Of a DNA stretch of 64,000 nt, positions 8,167-17,381 are shown piece by piece. Source of the stretch: Actinomadura flavalba DSM 45200. Its GTDB lineage: Bacteria; Actinomycetota; Actinomycetes; Streptosporangiales; Streptosporangiaceae. The notes beneath the pieces are model-generated. The model made no database searches. It saw nothing but the letters and a program-made list of their open reading frames with translations, and had not been told where the DNA came from. The stretch lies in the NCBI RefSeq assembly GCF_000374305.1, contig NZ_KB894093.1:1736001-1800000 (forward strand), written 5' to 3'. Position 1 is the first letter of the stretch; every line of letters begins with the position of its first letter. The position numbers were made by a program, and so were the translations under genes.

Positions 8167-8847
8167 ATGGATGCTGCCCGGGTCGGGGTCATCACCTTCC
8201 CAGGTTCCCTGGACGACCGCGACGCGGCACGCGCCGTGCGGCTCGCCGGCGCCGAGCCGGTCGCGCTGTGGCACGCCGACAACGACCTCCAGGGCGTCGA
8301 CGCGGTCGTCCTGCCCGGTGGGTTCTCCTACGGCGACTACCTGCGCGCCGGGGCGATCGCCCGGTTCGCGCCGCTGATGGGCGAGCTCGTCGCCGCCGCC
8401 GACGCGGGTCTGCCCGTGCTCGGCATCTGCAACGGCTTCCAGGTGCTGTGCGAGTCGCACCTGCTGCCGGGGGCGCTGCTGCCGAACGCGGGGCTGCACT
8501 TCGTCTGCCGCGACCAGCGGCTGCGCATCGACGACGCCGAGACGCCCTGGACGTCCGACTACAGCGAGGGCCAGGAGATCGTCGTCCCGATCAAGAACCG
8601 TGACGGCCGGTTCGTCGCCGACGCGGCGACGCTGAACGAGCTGGAGGAATCGGGCCGCATCGTCGCCCGCTACCTCGACCTCAACCCGAACGGGTCCGTC
8701 AACGACATCGCGGGCATCCGCAACGAGGCCGGCAACGTCGTCGGCCTCATGCCCCACCCCGAGCACGCGGTCGAGTCGCTGACCGGGCCGTCCACGGACG
8801 GTCTCGGGTTCTTCACCTCGATCGTCAAGCGGCTGGTCGCCGCGTGA
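8167..8847 (+). CDS. purQ: Phosphoribosylformylglycinamidine synthase subunit PurQ (glutaminase)
   Basis: A 226-residue class I glutamine amidotransferase. The nucleophile is Cys88 in GICNGFQVL, and the other triad members are His197 and Glu199 in [11 protein letters not shown]. The N-terminal strand [12 protein letters not shown] is typical of PurQ. It hydrolyses glutamine to supply ammonia to PurL. The ATG has an AAGGAACAG site upstream, and purL begins 45 bases after its stop, consistent with co-transcription. Confidence 0.95.
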   Translation: MDAARVGVITFPGSLDDRDAARAVRLAGAEPVALWHADNDLQGVDAVVLPGGFSYGDYLRAGAIARFAPLMGELVAAADAGLPVLGICNGFQVLCESHLLPGALLPNAGLHFVCRDQRLRIDDAETPWTSDYSEGQEIVVPIKNRDGRFVADAATLNELEESGRIVARYLDLNPNGSVNDIAGIRNEAGNVVGLMPHPEHAVESLTGPSTDGLGFFTSIVKRLVAA

Positions 8848-8892
8848 GCGTGCCCGGTGTGACGACGGCAGCGCAGTACCGAGGGGGAACCG

Positions 8893-11800
8893 ATGAGTGA
8901 GCAACGTCCCGGCGGCTCGGACGGCAAGTCCAAGCGCCGCGCCGAGGAGCCCAGCCTGGAGTGGCTGGCCGACCTCAAGTCCGACGCCGACGACCCCGAG
9001 CTGGCCCCGGTGGACCCGTCGGTCTCGCAGGCGTTCGGCGCCATCGTCGACGAGGGCGACGAGCGCGACCGCCGCCGCGCCGGCGGCCCCGCCGCCGCGC
9101 CGCACGCCGCCCCGAAGCCGCCCGCCCCGCAGGGCCCCGGGCCCGAGGCGGCCCGCGACTTCTCGCGCGCCCTGGCCGAGGAGGGCGCCACCGGCGCGAC
9201 CCGCGCCGACGCCTCCTCCGACGTGCCCTCCGCCTGGACCCCGCCGCCGTCCGACACCGGCCCGCAGCCCGCCGTCGGCACGGACTCCGGCCCGCAACGG
9301 ACCGTCGGCTCCGGCACGGGCCCCCAGCCTGCCGTTGGGTCGGGGACGGGCCCCCAGCCTGCCGTCGGGTCGGGCACCGGTCCGCAGCCTGCCGTTGGGT
9401 CGGGGACGGGTCCGCAGCCCGCCGTCGGTACCGGCACGGGCCCGCAGCCTGCCGTTGGCTCCGGCACGGGCCCTCAGCCGACTGTCGGCTCCGGCACGGG
9501 TCCGCAGCCTGCCGTTGGCTTCGACACGGGTCCGCAGCCCGCCGTTGGGTCGGGCACGGGTCCGCAGCCTGCTGTTCGTGATGAGGACCCGCTGGGGTCC
9601 GGGTACTCCCGGCATGTGGTGAGCGGGGACGATCCGCTCGGGTCGGGGACCGGGCCGCAGCCTGCGGTCGGGTCCGGGACGGGGCCGCAGCCCGTCGTGC
9701 GTGATGACGACCCGCTGGGGTCCGGGTACGGCGTGAGCGGGGACGACCCGCTCGCTTCGGGTACCGGCCCGCAGCGCGTGGTCGGCGGCGACGAGCGCAC
9801 GGGCACCGGCCCGCAGGCCGTCGTCGGCTCCGACGAGGAGACGCGGGTCTCCGGCACCGGGCCGCAGCCCGTGGTCGGCTCGCAGAGCGACGAGTTCTGG
9901 AACGGCGCCGGACGTGACGGCGAGGGCTCCGGCACCGGGCCGCAGTTCGTCGTGGACGCGGACACGCACGGGACCGGGCCGCAGCCCGCCGTCGGGTCGC
10001 TCACGGACGAGGACACGCGGCGTGACCTGGGCACCGGGCCGCAGCCGGTGCTCGGAGGACCGACCGTGGAGACGGCGACCGGGCCACAGCCCGCCGTCTC
10101 GGGGACCGGGCCGCAGCGTGTCGTTTCCGATACCGGGCCGCAGGCCACCGTTCCCGGTACTTCGACCGGCCCACAGCCCGCAGTCACGGGCACCGGCCCG
10201 CAGCCCGCCGTATCGGGCACCGGGCCACAGCCCGCCGTGTCGGGGACCGGGCCGCAGCCCGCCGTTTCCGGTGGGGAGTCGTCCGGGCGGGGTCGTAAGC
10301 GGCGGGGACGGCGTGGGAACGCCGACACCGGGTCGCAGCCCGCCGTTCCGGCCGCGCCCGTGGCGCCGCCGGTGCTGGCCGCCGACCTCGGGGCGCCCGA
10401 CGTCGATCCCGGCACCGACACCGTGGACATCGCGCTGCGCACGCCCGACCGGCCGCAGCCGTTCGCCGAGCTGGGCATGAAGGAGGACGAGTACCGCCGC
10501 GTGCGGGAGATCCTCGGCCGCCGTCCCACCTCCGCCGAACTGGCGATCTACTCGGTCATGTGGAGCGAGCACTGCTCCTACAAGAGCTCGAAGGTGCATC
10601 TGCGCCAGTTCGGCGAGAAGGCGCCCAAAACGGACGCGTTGCTCGTCGGCATGGGGGAGAACGCCGGTGTCGTGGACATCGGGCAGGGCTGGGCCGTCAC
10701 GTTCAAGGTCGAGTCGCACAACCACCCGTCGTACGTGGAGCCGTACCAGGGCGCCGCGACGGGAGTCGGCGGCATCGTCCGCGACATCATGTCGATGGGC
10801 GCCCGCCCAATCGCCGTCATGGACTCGCTGCGCTTCGGCCCCGCCGACGCGCCCGACACCCAGCGGGTACTGCCGGGCGTGGTCGCCGGGGTCGGCGGTT
10901 ACGGCAACTCGCTCGGCCTGCCCAACATCGGCGGCGAGACCGTCTTCGACGCCTGCTACGCGCAGAACCCGCTCGTCAACGCGCTCTGCGTCGGCGTGCT
11001 CAAGCACGACGAGATCAAGCGCGCCACGGCCCCCGGCCCCGGCAACCGCGTGATCCTGTTCGGCGCGACGACCGGGCCGGACGGCATCGGCGGCGCGTCC
11101 GTGCTGGCGTCGGCGACGTTCGACGACGAGTCGCAGGCCAAGCGGCCCGCCGTGCAGGTCGGTGACCCGTTCCTGGAGAAGATCCTCATCGAGTGCTGCC
11201 TGGAGCTGTTCCAGGAGGACCTGGTGGTCGGCATCCAGGACCTCGGCGCCGCCGGTGTCTCCTGCGCGACGACCGAGCTGGCCGCCGCCGGGACGGGCGG
11301 CATGGACGTCCGCCTGGACACCGTGCCGCTGCGCGACGAGACGCTGCTTCCCGAAGAGATCCTGATGAGCGAGTCGCAGGAGCGGATGATGGCGGTCGTG
11401 GAGCCCGCCAAGGTCGACCGTTTCCTGGAGATCTGCGCCCGCTGGGAGATCCCCGCGACGGTCATCGGGGAGGTCACCGACACCGGCCGCCTCGTCATGA
11501 CGTGGCACGGCGAGACGATCGTCGACATCCCGCCGGGCACGGCCGCCGACGAAGGGCCGGTCTACGAGCGTCCGATCGCGCCGCCCGCCGACCTCGGCAC
11601 CCTCCAGAGCGACACGCCAGGCCGTCTGACGCGTCCGTCCACGGGGGACGAGCTGCGCCGCACGGTGCTGTGGCTGGCCGGGTCGCCGAACCTGGCGAGC
11701 AAGACGTGGATCACGTCGCAGTACGACCGGTACGTGCTCGGCAACACCGTGCAGGCGATGCCGGAGAACGCGGGCGTCGTGCGGATCGACCCCGACTCGG

Positions 11801-12675
11801 GGCTGGGCGTCGCCCTGTCGCTGGACGGCAACGGCCGCTACACCCGGCTCGACCCGTACTCGGGCGCGCAGCTCGCGCTGTCGGAGGCGTACCGGAACGT
11901 CGCCGCGACGGGCGCCCGCCCGCTCGCCGTCACGAACTGCCTGAACTTCGGCTCCCCGGAGGACCCGGGCGTCATGTGGCAGTTCGCGCAGGCGACGGAG
12001 GGCCTCGCGGACGCGTGCCAGTACCTGGGCGTGCCCGTGACGGGCGGCAACGTCAGCTTCTACAACCAGACCGGCACCACGCCGATCAACCCGACGCCGG
12101 TGATCGGCGTGCTGGGCGTCCACGACGACGTCCGCAACCGGGTGAACATGTCGTTCACGTCGGACGGCGCGACGATCGCGCTGCTCGGCGAGACGCGCGA
12201 GGAGTTCGGCGGGTCGGAGTGGGCGCACGTCGTCTACGGGCACCTGGGCGGGCTGCCGCCGAAGGTGGACCTGGCGGCCGAGCGCGCGCTGGCGTCGGTG
12301 CTGATCCAGGCGGGCCGCGAGGGCCTGCTGACGGCGGCGCACGACCTGTCCGACGGCGGCCTGTCGCAGGCGCTGGTGGAGTCGTGCCTGCGCGGCGGCC
12401 TGGGCGCGAAGGTGGCGCTGCCGGGCGACCCGTTCGTGGCACTGTTCAGCGAGTCGGTGGCCCGCGCGGTCGTGACGATCCGCCCCGGCGGCGAATCGCG
12501 CGTCGCGGCGCTGTGCGAGCAGGCGGGCGTGCCCGTCACGCAGCTCGGCGTCGCGGGCGGCGACAGCCTCCAGGTCGCGTCGTGGACGCCGGAGGGCGAC
12601 CAGGAACTGTTCTCGGTACCGCTGGCCGAGCTCCGCGAGACCCACGAACGCATGCTCCCGAGCTACGCCGACTGA
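8893..12675 (+). CDS. purL: Phosphoribosylformylglycinamidine synthase subunit PurL with a ~510-residue repetitive N-terminal extension
   Basis: A 1260-residue frame starting at ATG 8893 (GAGGGGG 6 bases upstream). Residues from about 511 ([21 protein letters not shown]) to the end are a normal ~750-residue PurL, with [23 protein letters not shown], the ATP-binding VESHNHPS, and [13 protein letters not shown]. The first 510 residues are extra: an acidic start ([16 protein letters not shown]), an Ala/Pro-rich stretch, then about 26 copies of a TGPQPAV motif up to residue 485, including a basic [11 protein letters not shown] patch. No stop or frameshift separates the parts. The GTG at 10423 could start a normal-length PurL but has no ribosome binding site. 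The enzyme makes FGAM from FGAR, ATP and ammonia in step four of purine synthesis. The role of the extension is unknown; it is predicted to be disordered. Confidence 0.93.
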   Translation: MSEQRPGGSDGKSKRRAEEPSLEWLADLKSDADDPELAPVDPSVSQAFGAIVDEGDERDRRRAGGPAAAPHAAPKPPAPQGPGPEAARDFSRALAEEGATGATRADASSDVPSAWTPPPSDTGPQPAVGTDSGPQRTVGSGTGPQPAVGSGTGPQPAVGSGTGPQPAVGSGTGPQPAVGTGTGPQPAVGSGTGPQPTVGSGTGPQPAVGFDTGPQPAVGSGTGPQPAVRDEDPLGSGYSRHVVSGDDPLGSGTGPQPAVGSGTGPQPVVRDDDPLGSGYGVSGDDPLASGTGPQRVVGGDERTGTGPQAVVGSDEETRVSGTGPQPVVGSQSDEFWNGAGRDGEGSGTGPQFVVDADTHGTGPQPAVGSLTDEDTRRDLGTGPQPVLGGPTVETATGPQPAVSGTGPQRVVSDTGPQATVPGTSTGPQPAVTGTGPQPAVSGTGPQPAVSGTGPQPAVSGGESSGRGRKRRGRRGNADTGSQPAVPAAPVAPPVLAADLGAPDVDPGTDTVDIALRTPDRPQPFAELGMKEDEYRRVREILGRRPTSAELAIYSVMWSEHCSYKSSKVHLRQFGEKAPKTDALLVGMGENAGVVDIGQGWAVTFKVESHNHPSYVEPYQGAATGVGGIVRDIMSMGARPIAVMDSLRFGPADAPDTQRVLPGVVAGVGGYGNSLGLPNIGGETVFDACYAQNPLVNALCVGVLKHDEIKRATAPGPGNRVILFGATTGPDGIGGASVLASATFDDESQAKRPAVQVGDPFLEKILIECCLELFQEDLVVGIQDLGAAGVSCATTELAAAGTGGMDVRLDTVPLRDETLLPEEILMSESQERMMAVVEPAKVDRFLEICARWEIPATVIGEVTDTGRLVMTWHGETIVDIPPGTAADEGPVYERPIAPPADLGTLQSDTPGRLTRPSTGDELRRTVLWLAGSPNLASKTWITSQYDRYVLGNTVQAMPENAGVVRIDPDSGLGVALSLDGNGRYTRLDPYSGAQLALSEAYRNVAATGARPLAVTNCLNFGSPEDPGVMWQFAQATEGLADACQYLGVPVTGGNVSFYNQTGTTPINPTPVIGVLGVHDDVRNRVNMSFTSDGATIALLGETREEFGGSEWAHVVYGHLGGLPPKVDLAAERALASVLIQAGREGLLTAAHDLSDGGLSQALVESCLRGGLGAKVALPGDPFVALFSESVARAVVTIRPGGESRVAALCEQAGVPVTQLGVAGGDSLQVASWTPEGDQELFSVPLAELRETHERMLPSYAD
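9253..10350 (+). repeat. TGPQPAV protein-level repeat tract within purL
   Basis: I count about 26 units of the form [S/T]GTGPQPAVG plus one GSQPAV variant, separated first by 1-2 residues and later by acidic spacers such as [10 protein letters not shown]. Synonymous codons vary between units (ccc/ccg/cct, gtc/gtt), so the amino-acid pattern appears to be what is conserved, although some neighbouring units are nearly identical DNA and suggest recent expansion. Confidence 0.9.
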
Positions 12676-12684
12676 CCCCCTCCC

Positions 12685-12715
12685 GAAGGCCCGGACCCGC
12701 CCGGTCCGGGCCTTC
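12685..12715 (+). terminator. Hairpin terminator after purL
   Basis: A perfect 13-bp stem (GAAGGCCCGGACC at 12685-12697 with GGTCCGGGCCTTC at 12703-12715) and a 5-base loop begin ten bases after the purL stop. The rest of the 12676-12979 gap holds no supportable gene, only the promoter region described next. Confidence 0.8.
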
Positions 12716-12924
12716 GCCTTACCTGCCCGTCGCCGCCTGCGCCCGGCCTCGGCGATCGTCCGTGCCCGCCGGGAGGCGGCGGCCAGCGCTTTCCGTGCCA
12801 AGGCGAACATTCGGGGTTCCTCTCGTCGGCCGGTCCCGAAGCCGAAATCCGGCTCCTTGACGGGAGCGTAGACACGACCGAACCCTTCGTGAGCGCCCGA
12901 CCACAGCCTGTGGATAACTTTCTT

Positions 12925-12979
12925 ATGGTGCTACTCGCGCTAGTTTCATGGCGTGGATGGTGCTACTGTTCTATGCATC
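12925..12979 (+). promoter_or_regulatory. Promoter region of the GntR/DUF1648 operon with an 11-bp direct repeat
   Basis: ATGGTGCTACT occurs at 12925-12935 and again at 12957-12967, exactly 32 bp apart (about three helical turns). The second copy contains a TACTGT -10-like hexamer (12964-12969), and the coding start at 12980 lies about ten bases downstream with no Shine-Dalgarno sequence, so a leaderless transcript is likely. The repeat is a plausible operator for the GntR protein encoded just downstream. Confidence 0.5.
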
Positions 12980-13327
12980 ATGTTGCTCACCTTGGATCTC
13001 AATGACCCCCGGCCCTTGCACGAGCAGGTGGCCGGGGCGGTGCGTCGGGCGGTCGGAGAGGGCGCCTACGGGCCGGGAGACCGGCTGCCGTCCGCGCGGG
13101 AACTGGGCGGCGCGCTCGGGATCAACGCCAACACCGTGCTGCGGGCGTTCCGGGAGTTGCGGGACGAGGGGATTCTCGAGTTCCGCCGGGGACGCGGCGT
13201 GAGCGTGGCGGCGCTGCCCGACGGGCGGGCGCTGCTCGTCCAGCGGACGCACGAGTTACTGGAGGAGGCACGCAGACACGGCTACGGCCGCGACGACCTC
13301 ATCGACATGCTGAAGGAGCTCCCATGA
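12980..13327 (+). CDS. YtrA-type GntR-family transcriptional regulator
   Basis: A 115-residue protein starting MLLTLDLNDPRPLHEQVAG. Residues about 8-75 are the GntR winged helix (GDRLPSARELGGALGINANTVLRAFRELRDEGILEFRRGRGV). The short C-terminal tail without a ligand-binding domain defines the YtrA subgroup, whose members repress linked transporter or membrane-protein operons. The next gene overlaps by 4 bp (ATGA at 13324-13327), so regulator and membrane protein are coupled. I chose ATG 12980 over an in-frame upstream start because homology begins there and the promoter elements lie upstream. Confidence 0.88.
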   Translation: MLLTLDLNDPRPLHEQVAGAVRRAVGEGAYGPGDRLPSARELGGALGINANTVLRAFRELRDEGILEFRRGRGVSVAALPDGRALLVQRTHELLEEARRHGYGRDDLIDMLKELP

Positions 13328-14295
13328 ACCGAAGAACGCCCGCGACGCTCGTCTCCACCGGCTGGGGCGCGCTCGTGATGGCCGCCGTCGTCGCGTTGCC
13401 GCTCGGCTTCCGCGACCGCCTCCCCGGCCGGCTCGCGACGCACTGGAGCGGTTCCACGCCGGACGGTTCGTCGTCGTTCGCCGTCATCGTCGCGGTCTGC
13501 TGCGCGATGTGGGCGGTGGCATGGGTCGTCCTGGTGGCCACCGCAGCGCACGGGAGGGTGCTCGGCTTCCGGTACGGGCGGATGCTGTGGTGGGGCTTCC
13601 TCGTCGGTGGCGGGGCGTTCTGCGTCGCGATGACGTACTCCTTGATCGCCGCCAACATGGATCGTTCCAACTGGCAGGACGCCCGCATGGTGCCCTGGAC
13701 TCTCGTCCTAGCCCTGGCCATCGCGCCGCTGGTCGGAGCGCTCGCCGCCTACCTCGGACGCGGCCCGAAGGACGTGGCGACCCCCGCCGAGCAGAACCCG
13801 CCCACGCTCCGGACCCGCCCGAACCAGCGGTCCGTCTGGGTGGGGCGTCTCACGAACCCGTGGCTGGTCCTGGCGTCGGCGGGTGCGACGGCCGTGCTCC
13901 TGGCGGCGGCCCTCCTGGCGGGCCTCGGCGTCATCGCCGCGCCCGCGTGGGTGCTCGTGGTCGTCGCGGTCGCGACGTTCGTCCCCGGCTTCCTGCTCTC
14001 GGCCGTCCGGGTGCGCGTCACCCCCGGCGGCGTCCGCGTCGGGCTCGGGCCGCTCGGCTGGCCGTCGCGCACGATCTCCCTCGGCCGGATCGAGAAGGCG
14101 TGGGCGCAGGAGGCGAGGCCGGGCCAGGTCGGCGGCTGGGGGCTGCGCGGCATCCCCGGCCGGGCCGCGCTGATGCTCCGCGCCGGGGACGCCCTCGTCC
14201 TCGGTTACCGCGACGGCGGACGGTTCCTCATCAGCGTCGACGACGCCGAGAGGGGCGCCGCCCTCATCAACACCCTCATCACCGACCCCCGCTGA
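13324..14295 (+). CDS. DUF1648-domain membrane protein
   Basis: A 323-residue multi-spanning protein. The N-terminal part (residues 1-60) contains the DUF1648 signature LPGRLATHWSG. Hydrophobic segments occur at about 10-26, 50-75, 88-110, 120-140 and two between 180 and 225. The C-terminal soluble part (VRVTPGGVRVGLGPLGWPSRTISLGRIEKAWAQE) resembles a PH-like domain. It is translationally coupled to the YtrA regulator, an arrangement common in actinomycetes and Bacillus and usually tied to envelope stress. The molecular function is not established. Confidence 0.85.
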   Translation: MNRRTPATLVSTGWGALVMAAVVALPLGFRDRLPGRLATHWSGSTPDGSSSFAVIVAVCCAMWAVAWVVLVATAAHGRVLGFRYGRMLWWGFLVGGGAFCVAMTYSLIAANMDRSNWQDARMVPWTLVLALAIAPLVGALAAYLGRGPKDVATPAEQNPPTLRTRPNQRSVWVGRLTNPWLVLASAGATAVLLAAALLAGLGVIAAPAWVLVVVAVATFVPGFLLSAVRVRVTPGGVRVGLGPLGWPSRTISLGRIEKAWAQEARPGQVGGWGLRGIPGRAALMLRAGDALVLGYRDGGRFLISVDDAERGAALINTLITDPR

Positions 14296-14302
14296 TCGTC
14301 CG

Positions 14303-14908
14303 CTACGGCGCGGGGGTCGCGGCGTCGAGGAGCAGCCGGATCGCCTGGGGGAGGGGCCGGGGGGACAGGTCCGGGTCGATCGCGCGGCGCAGGCCGAGGC
14401 CGATGCCCAGGCTCAGCAGCGCCTCGGCCAGCTCGTCGGCGGGCAGCGGGAGGACGACGGAGCGGCGGCGGGCCTCCTCGTCCAGCAGGAGCCGGAGGGC
14501 GTGCACCCAGGTGCGGCCCCCGGCGGCGATCTCGGCGCGCAGCGCCGGGTCGCGGCGGGCGGCGTGGATGGCGAACTCGGCCTCCAGGAGCGTCCAGCCC
14601 GGGTCTCCGATGGTGCGTTCGGCCCAGGCCGCGAAGACGGCGAGGCGGTCCTCGTCGGGGGCGTCGCCCGCGAACGCCGCGACGATCGCCTGCACCTGCT
14701 CGGCGCGGACGGCGTCGATCACGGTTCGGCACAGGTCGTCCTTGGTGCCGAAGTTGGAGTAGACGGCGCCCTTGGAGAAGCCGGCGGCGTCCGCGACGCC
14801 TTCGAGCGTGGTGGCGTGGTAGCCGTCACGCAGGAACAGCCGCTTGGCGGTCGCCAGCAGGAGTTCGCGGGTGCGGGCCTGGCTCTCGGCCCTGGTCAGT
14901 CGTGCCAT
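14303..14908 (-). CDS. TetR-family repressor
   Basis: A 201-residue protein. Residues 1-60 contain the TetR helix-turn-helix (TRELLLATAKRLFLRDGYHATTLEGVADAAGFSKGAVYSNFGTKDDL). The remainder is an alpha-helical ligand-binding domain ending PATPAP-like. ATG 14908 is used; an in-frame ATG at 14926 would add six residues and neither has a strong ribosome binding site. It is divergent from the SDR/monooxygenase pair, and palindromes in the shared promoter region (14928-15018) make it their likely repressor. The inducer is unknown. Confidence 0.88.
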   Translation of the reverse strand: MARLTRAESQARTRELLLATAKRLFLRDGYHATTLEGVADAAGFSKGAVYSNFGTKDDLCRTVIDAVRAEQVQAIVAAFAGDAPDEDRLAVFAAWAERTIGDPGWTLLEAEFAIHAARRDPALRAEIAAGGRTWVHALRLLLDEEARRRSVVLPLPADELAEALLSLGIGLGLRRAIDPDLSPRPLPQAIRLLLDAATPAP

Positions 14909-14927
14909 CGCCGTCCCATCGGCCATC

Positions 14928-15018
14928 GGTATCGGGATGCCCACGGTATCCACGTCGTCTGGAGCGCGCCAGTGAGCGACTATTGACGACTCGTCCAGTT
15001 TCCGAATACCGTCGGTAT
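14928..15018. promoter_or_regulatory. Divergent promoter region with GGTATC motifs and an ATACCG-T-CGGTAT palindrome
   Basis: A 13-bp odd palindrome, ATACCG T CGGTAT, spans 15006-15018 just upstream of the SDR gene. Two more GGTATC copies lie at 14928-14933 and 14945-14950, close to the tetR start. The spacing around both genes is what a TetR operator pair would look like; binding is inferred. Confidence 0.5.
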
Positions 15019-15047
15019 CCGGATTGCCGGACCAAGGAGAGTGAGCC

Positions 15048-15893
15048 ATGCGCGATCCCGTCGTCGCGCGGCCGGGAGCCGTCGTCGCCGTCACCGGCGG
15101 CGCCCGCGGCATCGGACGCGCCACCGCCGAGGCGTTCGCGCGGCGCGGAGCCCGCGTCTGCGTCGGTGACCTGGACGTCTCCGCGCCACCGGGTGACGGC
15201 ATCCGGGCGTTCCCGCTGGACGTCACCGACCGCGCCTCGTTCGCCGCCTTCCTCGACCGGGTCCAGGAGATCGGCCCGCTCGACATCCTGGTCAACAACG
15301 CGGGGATCATGCCGCTCGGCCCGTTCCTCGACGAACCCGACGCGGTCGGCGCCGCCACCCTCGACGTCAACGTCCACGGCCTCATCAACGGGATGCGGCT
15401 CGCGCTGCCCGGGATGATCGAACGGGGACGCGGCCATGTCGTCAACGTCGCGTCCATGGCGGGCAAGCTGCCGTTGCCGGGCATGGCCGTCTACAACGCC
15501 AGCAAGTACGCGGCCGTGGGGCTGTCGGCGGCCGTCCGGCAGGAGGTCGCCGGAACCGGGGTCACCGTCAGCGCCGTGCTGCCCACCGCCGTCCGCACCG
15601 GGCTCACCGAGGGCGTGCGGCTGGGACGCGGGCTGCCGACCATCGACCCCGAACAGGTCGCCGCGGCGATCGTCCGGAGCTGCGTGAGCCGCCGCGCCGA
15701 GTACCCCGTGCCCGGCTGGCTGCGCGTCGTGCAGCCCGCGCTCGGCGTCACGCCCGAGCCGGTGGTGCGGGCCGTCCAGCGGCTCCTGGACGGCGACCGC
15801 GCCTACCGGCAGACCTTCGGCACCCGAGGCGACCACGACCGCCGGGTCGCCGTCCAGGCACGCGAGAGGAACCGGGATGCGACCCGACCATGA
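15048..15893 (+). CDS. Short-chain dehydrogenase/reductase
   Basis: A 281-residue classical SDR. The NAD(P)-binding motif TGGARGIG lies at 16-23, NNAG at 83-86, and the catalytic residues are Ser136, Tyr149 and Lys153 (YNASK). Its stop overlaps the following monooxygenase by 17 bp, so the two are co-translated. The pairing of an SDR with a Baeyer-Villiger-type monooxygenase suggests stepwise oxidation of an alcohol to a ketone and then an ester or lactone; the substrate (terpenoid, steroid or xenobiotic) is not evident. Confidence 0.92.
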   Translation: MRDPVVARPGAVVAVTGGARGIGRATAEAFARRGARVCVGDLDVSAPPGDGIRAFPLDVTDRASFAAFLDRVQEIGPLDILVNNAGIMPLGPFLDEPDAVGAATLDVNVHGLINGMRLALPGMIERGRGHVVNVASMAGKLPLPGMAVYNASKYAAVGLSAAVRQEVAGTGVTVSAVLPTAVRTGLTEGVRLGRGLPTIDPEQVAAAIVRSCVSRRAEYPVPGWLRVVQPALGVTPEPVVRAVQRLLDGDRAYRQTFGTRGDHDRRVAVQARERNRDATRP

Positions 15894-17361
15894 AGTGATC
15901 GTCGTCGGCGCCGGGTTCTCCGGGCTGTGCGTCGGCGTGCACCTGCGGCGCAAGGGCGTCCGCGACTTCGTCATCCTCGACGCGGCACCCGGCGTCGGCG
16001 GCGTGTGGCGGCACAACACCTATCCGGGCGTCGCCGTGGACATCCCGTCGGCGACGTACTGCTACTCGTTCGAGCCCAACCCCGGCTGGACGCGCTCGTT
16101 CGCGCCCGGCGCCGAGGTGCGCGCCTACGCCGAGCACTGCGCCGACAAGTACCGGCTGCGGCCCCACCTGCGGCTGGAGACCGAGGTCCGGCGGGCGGTG
16201 TTCGACGAGGACGCCGACGTCTGGCACGTCCACACGAGCCGCGGCGTGCTCACCGCGCGGTTCCTGGTGTGCGCGGTCGGGCCGCTCGACCAGCCCAAGA
16301 ACCCCGACATCCCGGGCCTGGACGACTTCGCGGGCACGATCGTGCACACCGCCCGGTGGGACCACGGCCACGACCTCACCGGCGAACGCGTCGCGGTGAT
16401 CGGGACGGGCGCGTCCGGGCTCCAGGTCATCCCCGAGATCGCCGGACGCGCGGCGCGTCTGGACGTCTACCAGCGGACGCCGATCTGGGTCCTGCCCAAG
16501 GTCGACTTCCCGATCCCGCGCGCGGTGCGGACGGCGTTCCGGCTGCTGCCGCCGGTGCAGCGGCTCGTCCGGTTCGTCACCACGGCGATCTCCGAGGCCG
16601 TCATGGTGCTGGGCATCGTGCACTACAGCAAGGTGCCGTTCCTCGTCCGCGCCACCGAGGCCGTGTGCCGCGCGCACCTGCGCCGCCAGGTCCCGGACCG
16701 GACGCTGCGCCGCAAGCTCACCCCGAGGTACGGGTTCGGCTGCAAGCGGCCCTCGTTCTCGAACCGGTACTTCCGGACGTTCACCCGCAACGACGTCGAA
16801 CTGGTCACCGACCCGATCGAGCGGATCACCGCGCACGGCATCGTCACGGCGGACGGCCGCGAACGCACGATCGACACGCTCGTCCTCGCCACCGGCTTCA
16901 AGATCCTCGAACTCGGCGCCATGCCGCCGTTCCCCGTCGAGGGCCTGGACGGCGTCGAACTCGGCGCCCACTGGGACACCGAGCGCTACCACAACTACGA
17001 GGGCCTGTCCGTCCCGCAGGCGCCGAACCTGTGGCTGATGAACGGCCCCTACACCGTCACGGGCGCCTCATGGTTCTCGATCATCGAGGCGGGCTCCACC
17101 CACGCCGTCCGCTGCATCGTCGAGGCCAGGCGCCGCCGGGCCACCCGCATCGTCGTCCGGCAGACCCCGCACGACGACTTCACCGCCGACATGCGCCGCC
17201 GCATGAAGGGCACCATCCTCGCCCAGCCGAGTTGCGCCCGCTCCAACAGCTACTACTTCGACCGCCACGGCGACTCGCCCTACGTCCGGCCCCAGTCCGG
17301 CCTGCACGTCTGGCACCGCGCCCGCACCTTCGACCTGGACGACTACGCCTACACCCGGTGA
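15877..17361 (+). CDS. FAD-dependent Baeyer-Villiger-type monooxygenase
   Basis: A 494-residue flavin monooxygenase. It has the FAD motif GAGFSG (11-16), the GVWRHNTYPG segment, the Baeyer-Villiger fingerprint FxGxxxHTxxW (FAGTIVHTARW, 151-161) flanked by the NADPH motif GTGASG (176-181), and VLATGFK near the end. It would insert one oxygen atom next to a ketone using NADPH and O2. It is coupled to the SDR upstream. The stop lies 20 bases from the convergent gene at 17382. Confidence 0.92.
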   Translation: MRPDHEVIVVGAGFSGLCVGVHLRRKGVRDFVILDAAPGVGGVWRHNTYPGVAVDIPSATYCYSFEPNPGWTRSFAPGAEVRAYAEHCADKYRLRPHLRLETEVRRAVFDEDADVWHVHTSRGVLTARFLVCAVGPLDQPKNPDIPGLDDFAGTIVHTARWDHGHDLTGERVAVIGTGASGLQVIPEIAGRAARLDVYQRTPIWVLPKVDFPIPRAVRTAFRLLPPVQRLVRFVTTAISEAVMVLGIVHYSKVPFLVRATEAVCRAHLRRQVPDRTLRRKLTPRYGFGCKRPSFSNRYFRTFTRNDVELVTDPIERITAHGIVTADGRERTIDTLVLATGFKILELGAMPPFPVEGLDGVELGAHWDTERYHNYEGLSVPQAPNLWLMNGPYTVTGASWFSIIEAGSTHAVRCIVEARRRRATRIVVRQTPHDDFTADMRRRMKGTILAQPSCARSNSYYFDRHGDSPYVRPQSGLHVWHRARTFDLDDYAYTR

Positions 17362-17381
17362 CCCGAGGCGCGGAGAACGCG

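Noticed and set aside
9253..10350. CRISPR-like or minisatellite repeat array
   Set aside because: The repeats are in frame, translate to a regular TGPQPAV motif, vary at synonymous positions and lack unique spacers of constant length.
10423..12675. Internal start giving a normal-length PurL
   Set aside because: GTG 10423 is in the right place by homology but has no ribosome binding site, whereas ATG 8893 has a strong one; kept only as an alternative.
7426..12810. Very long minus-strand open frame (about 1790 codons) opposite purQ and purL
   Set aside because: Shadow of high-GC codon bias: it runs antisense to well-supported pur genes, has no ribosome binding site and is Arg/Ala/Val/Asp low-complexity throughout.
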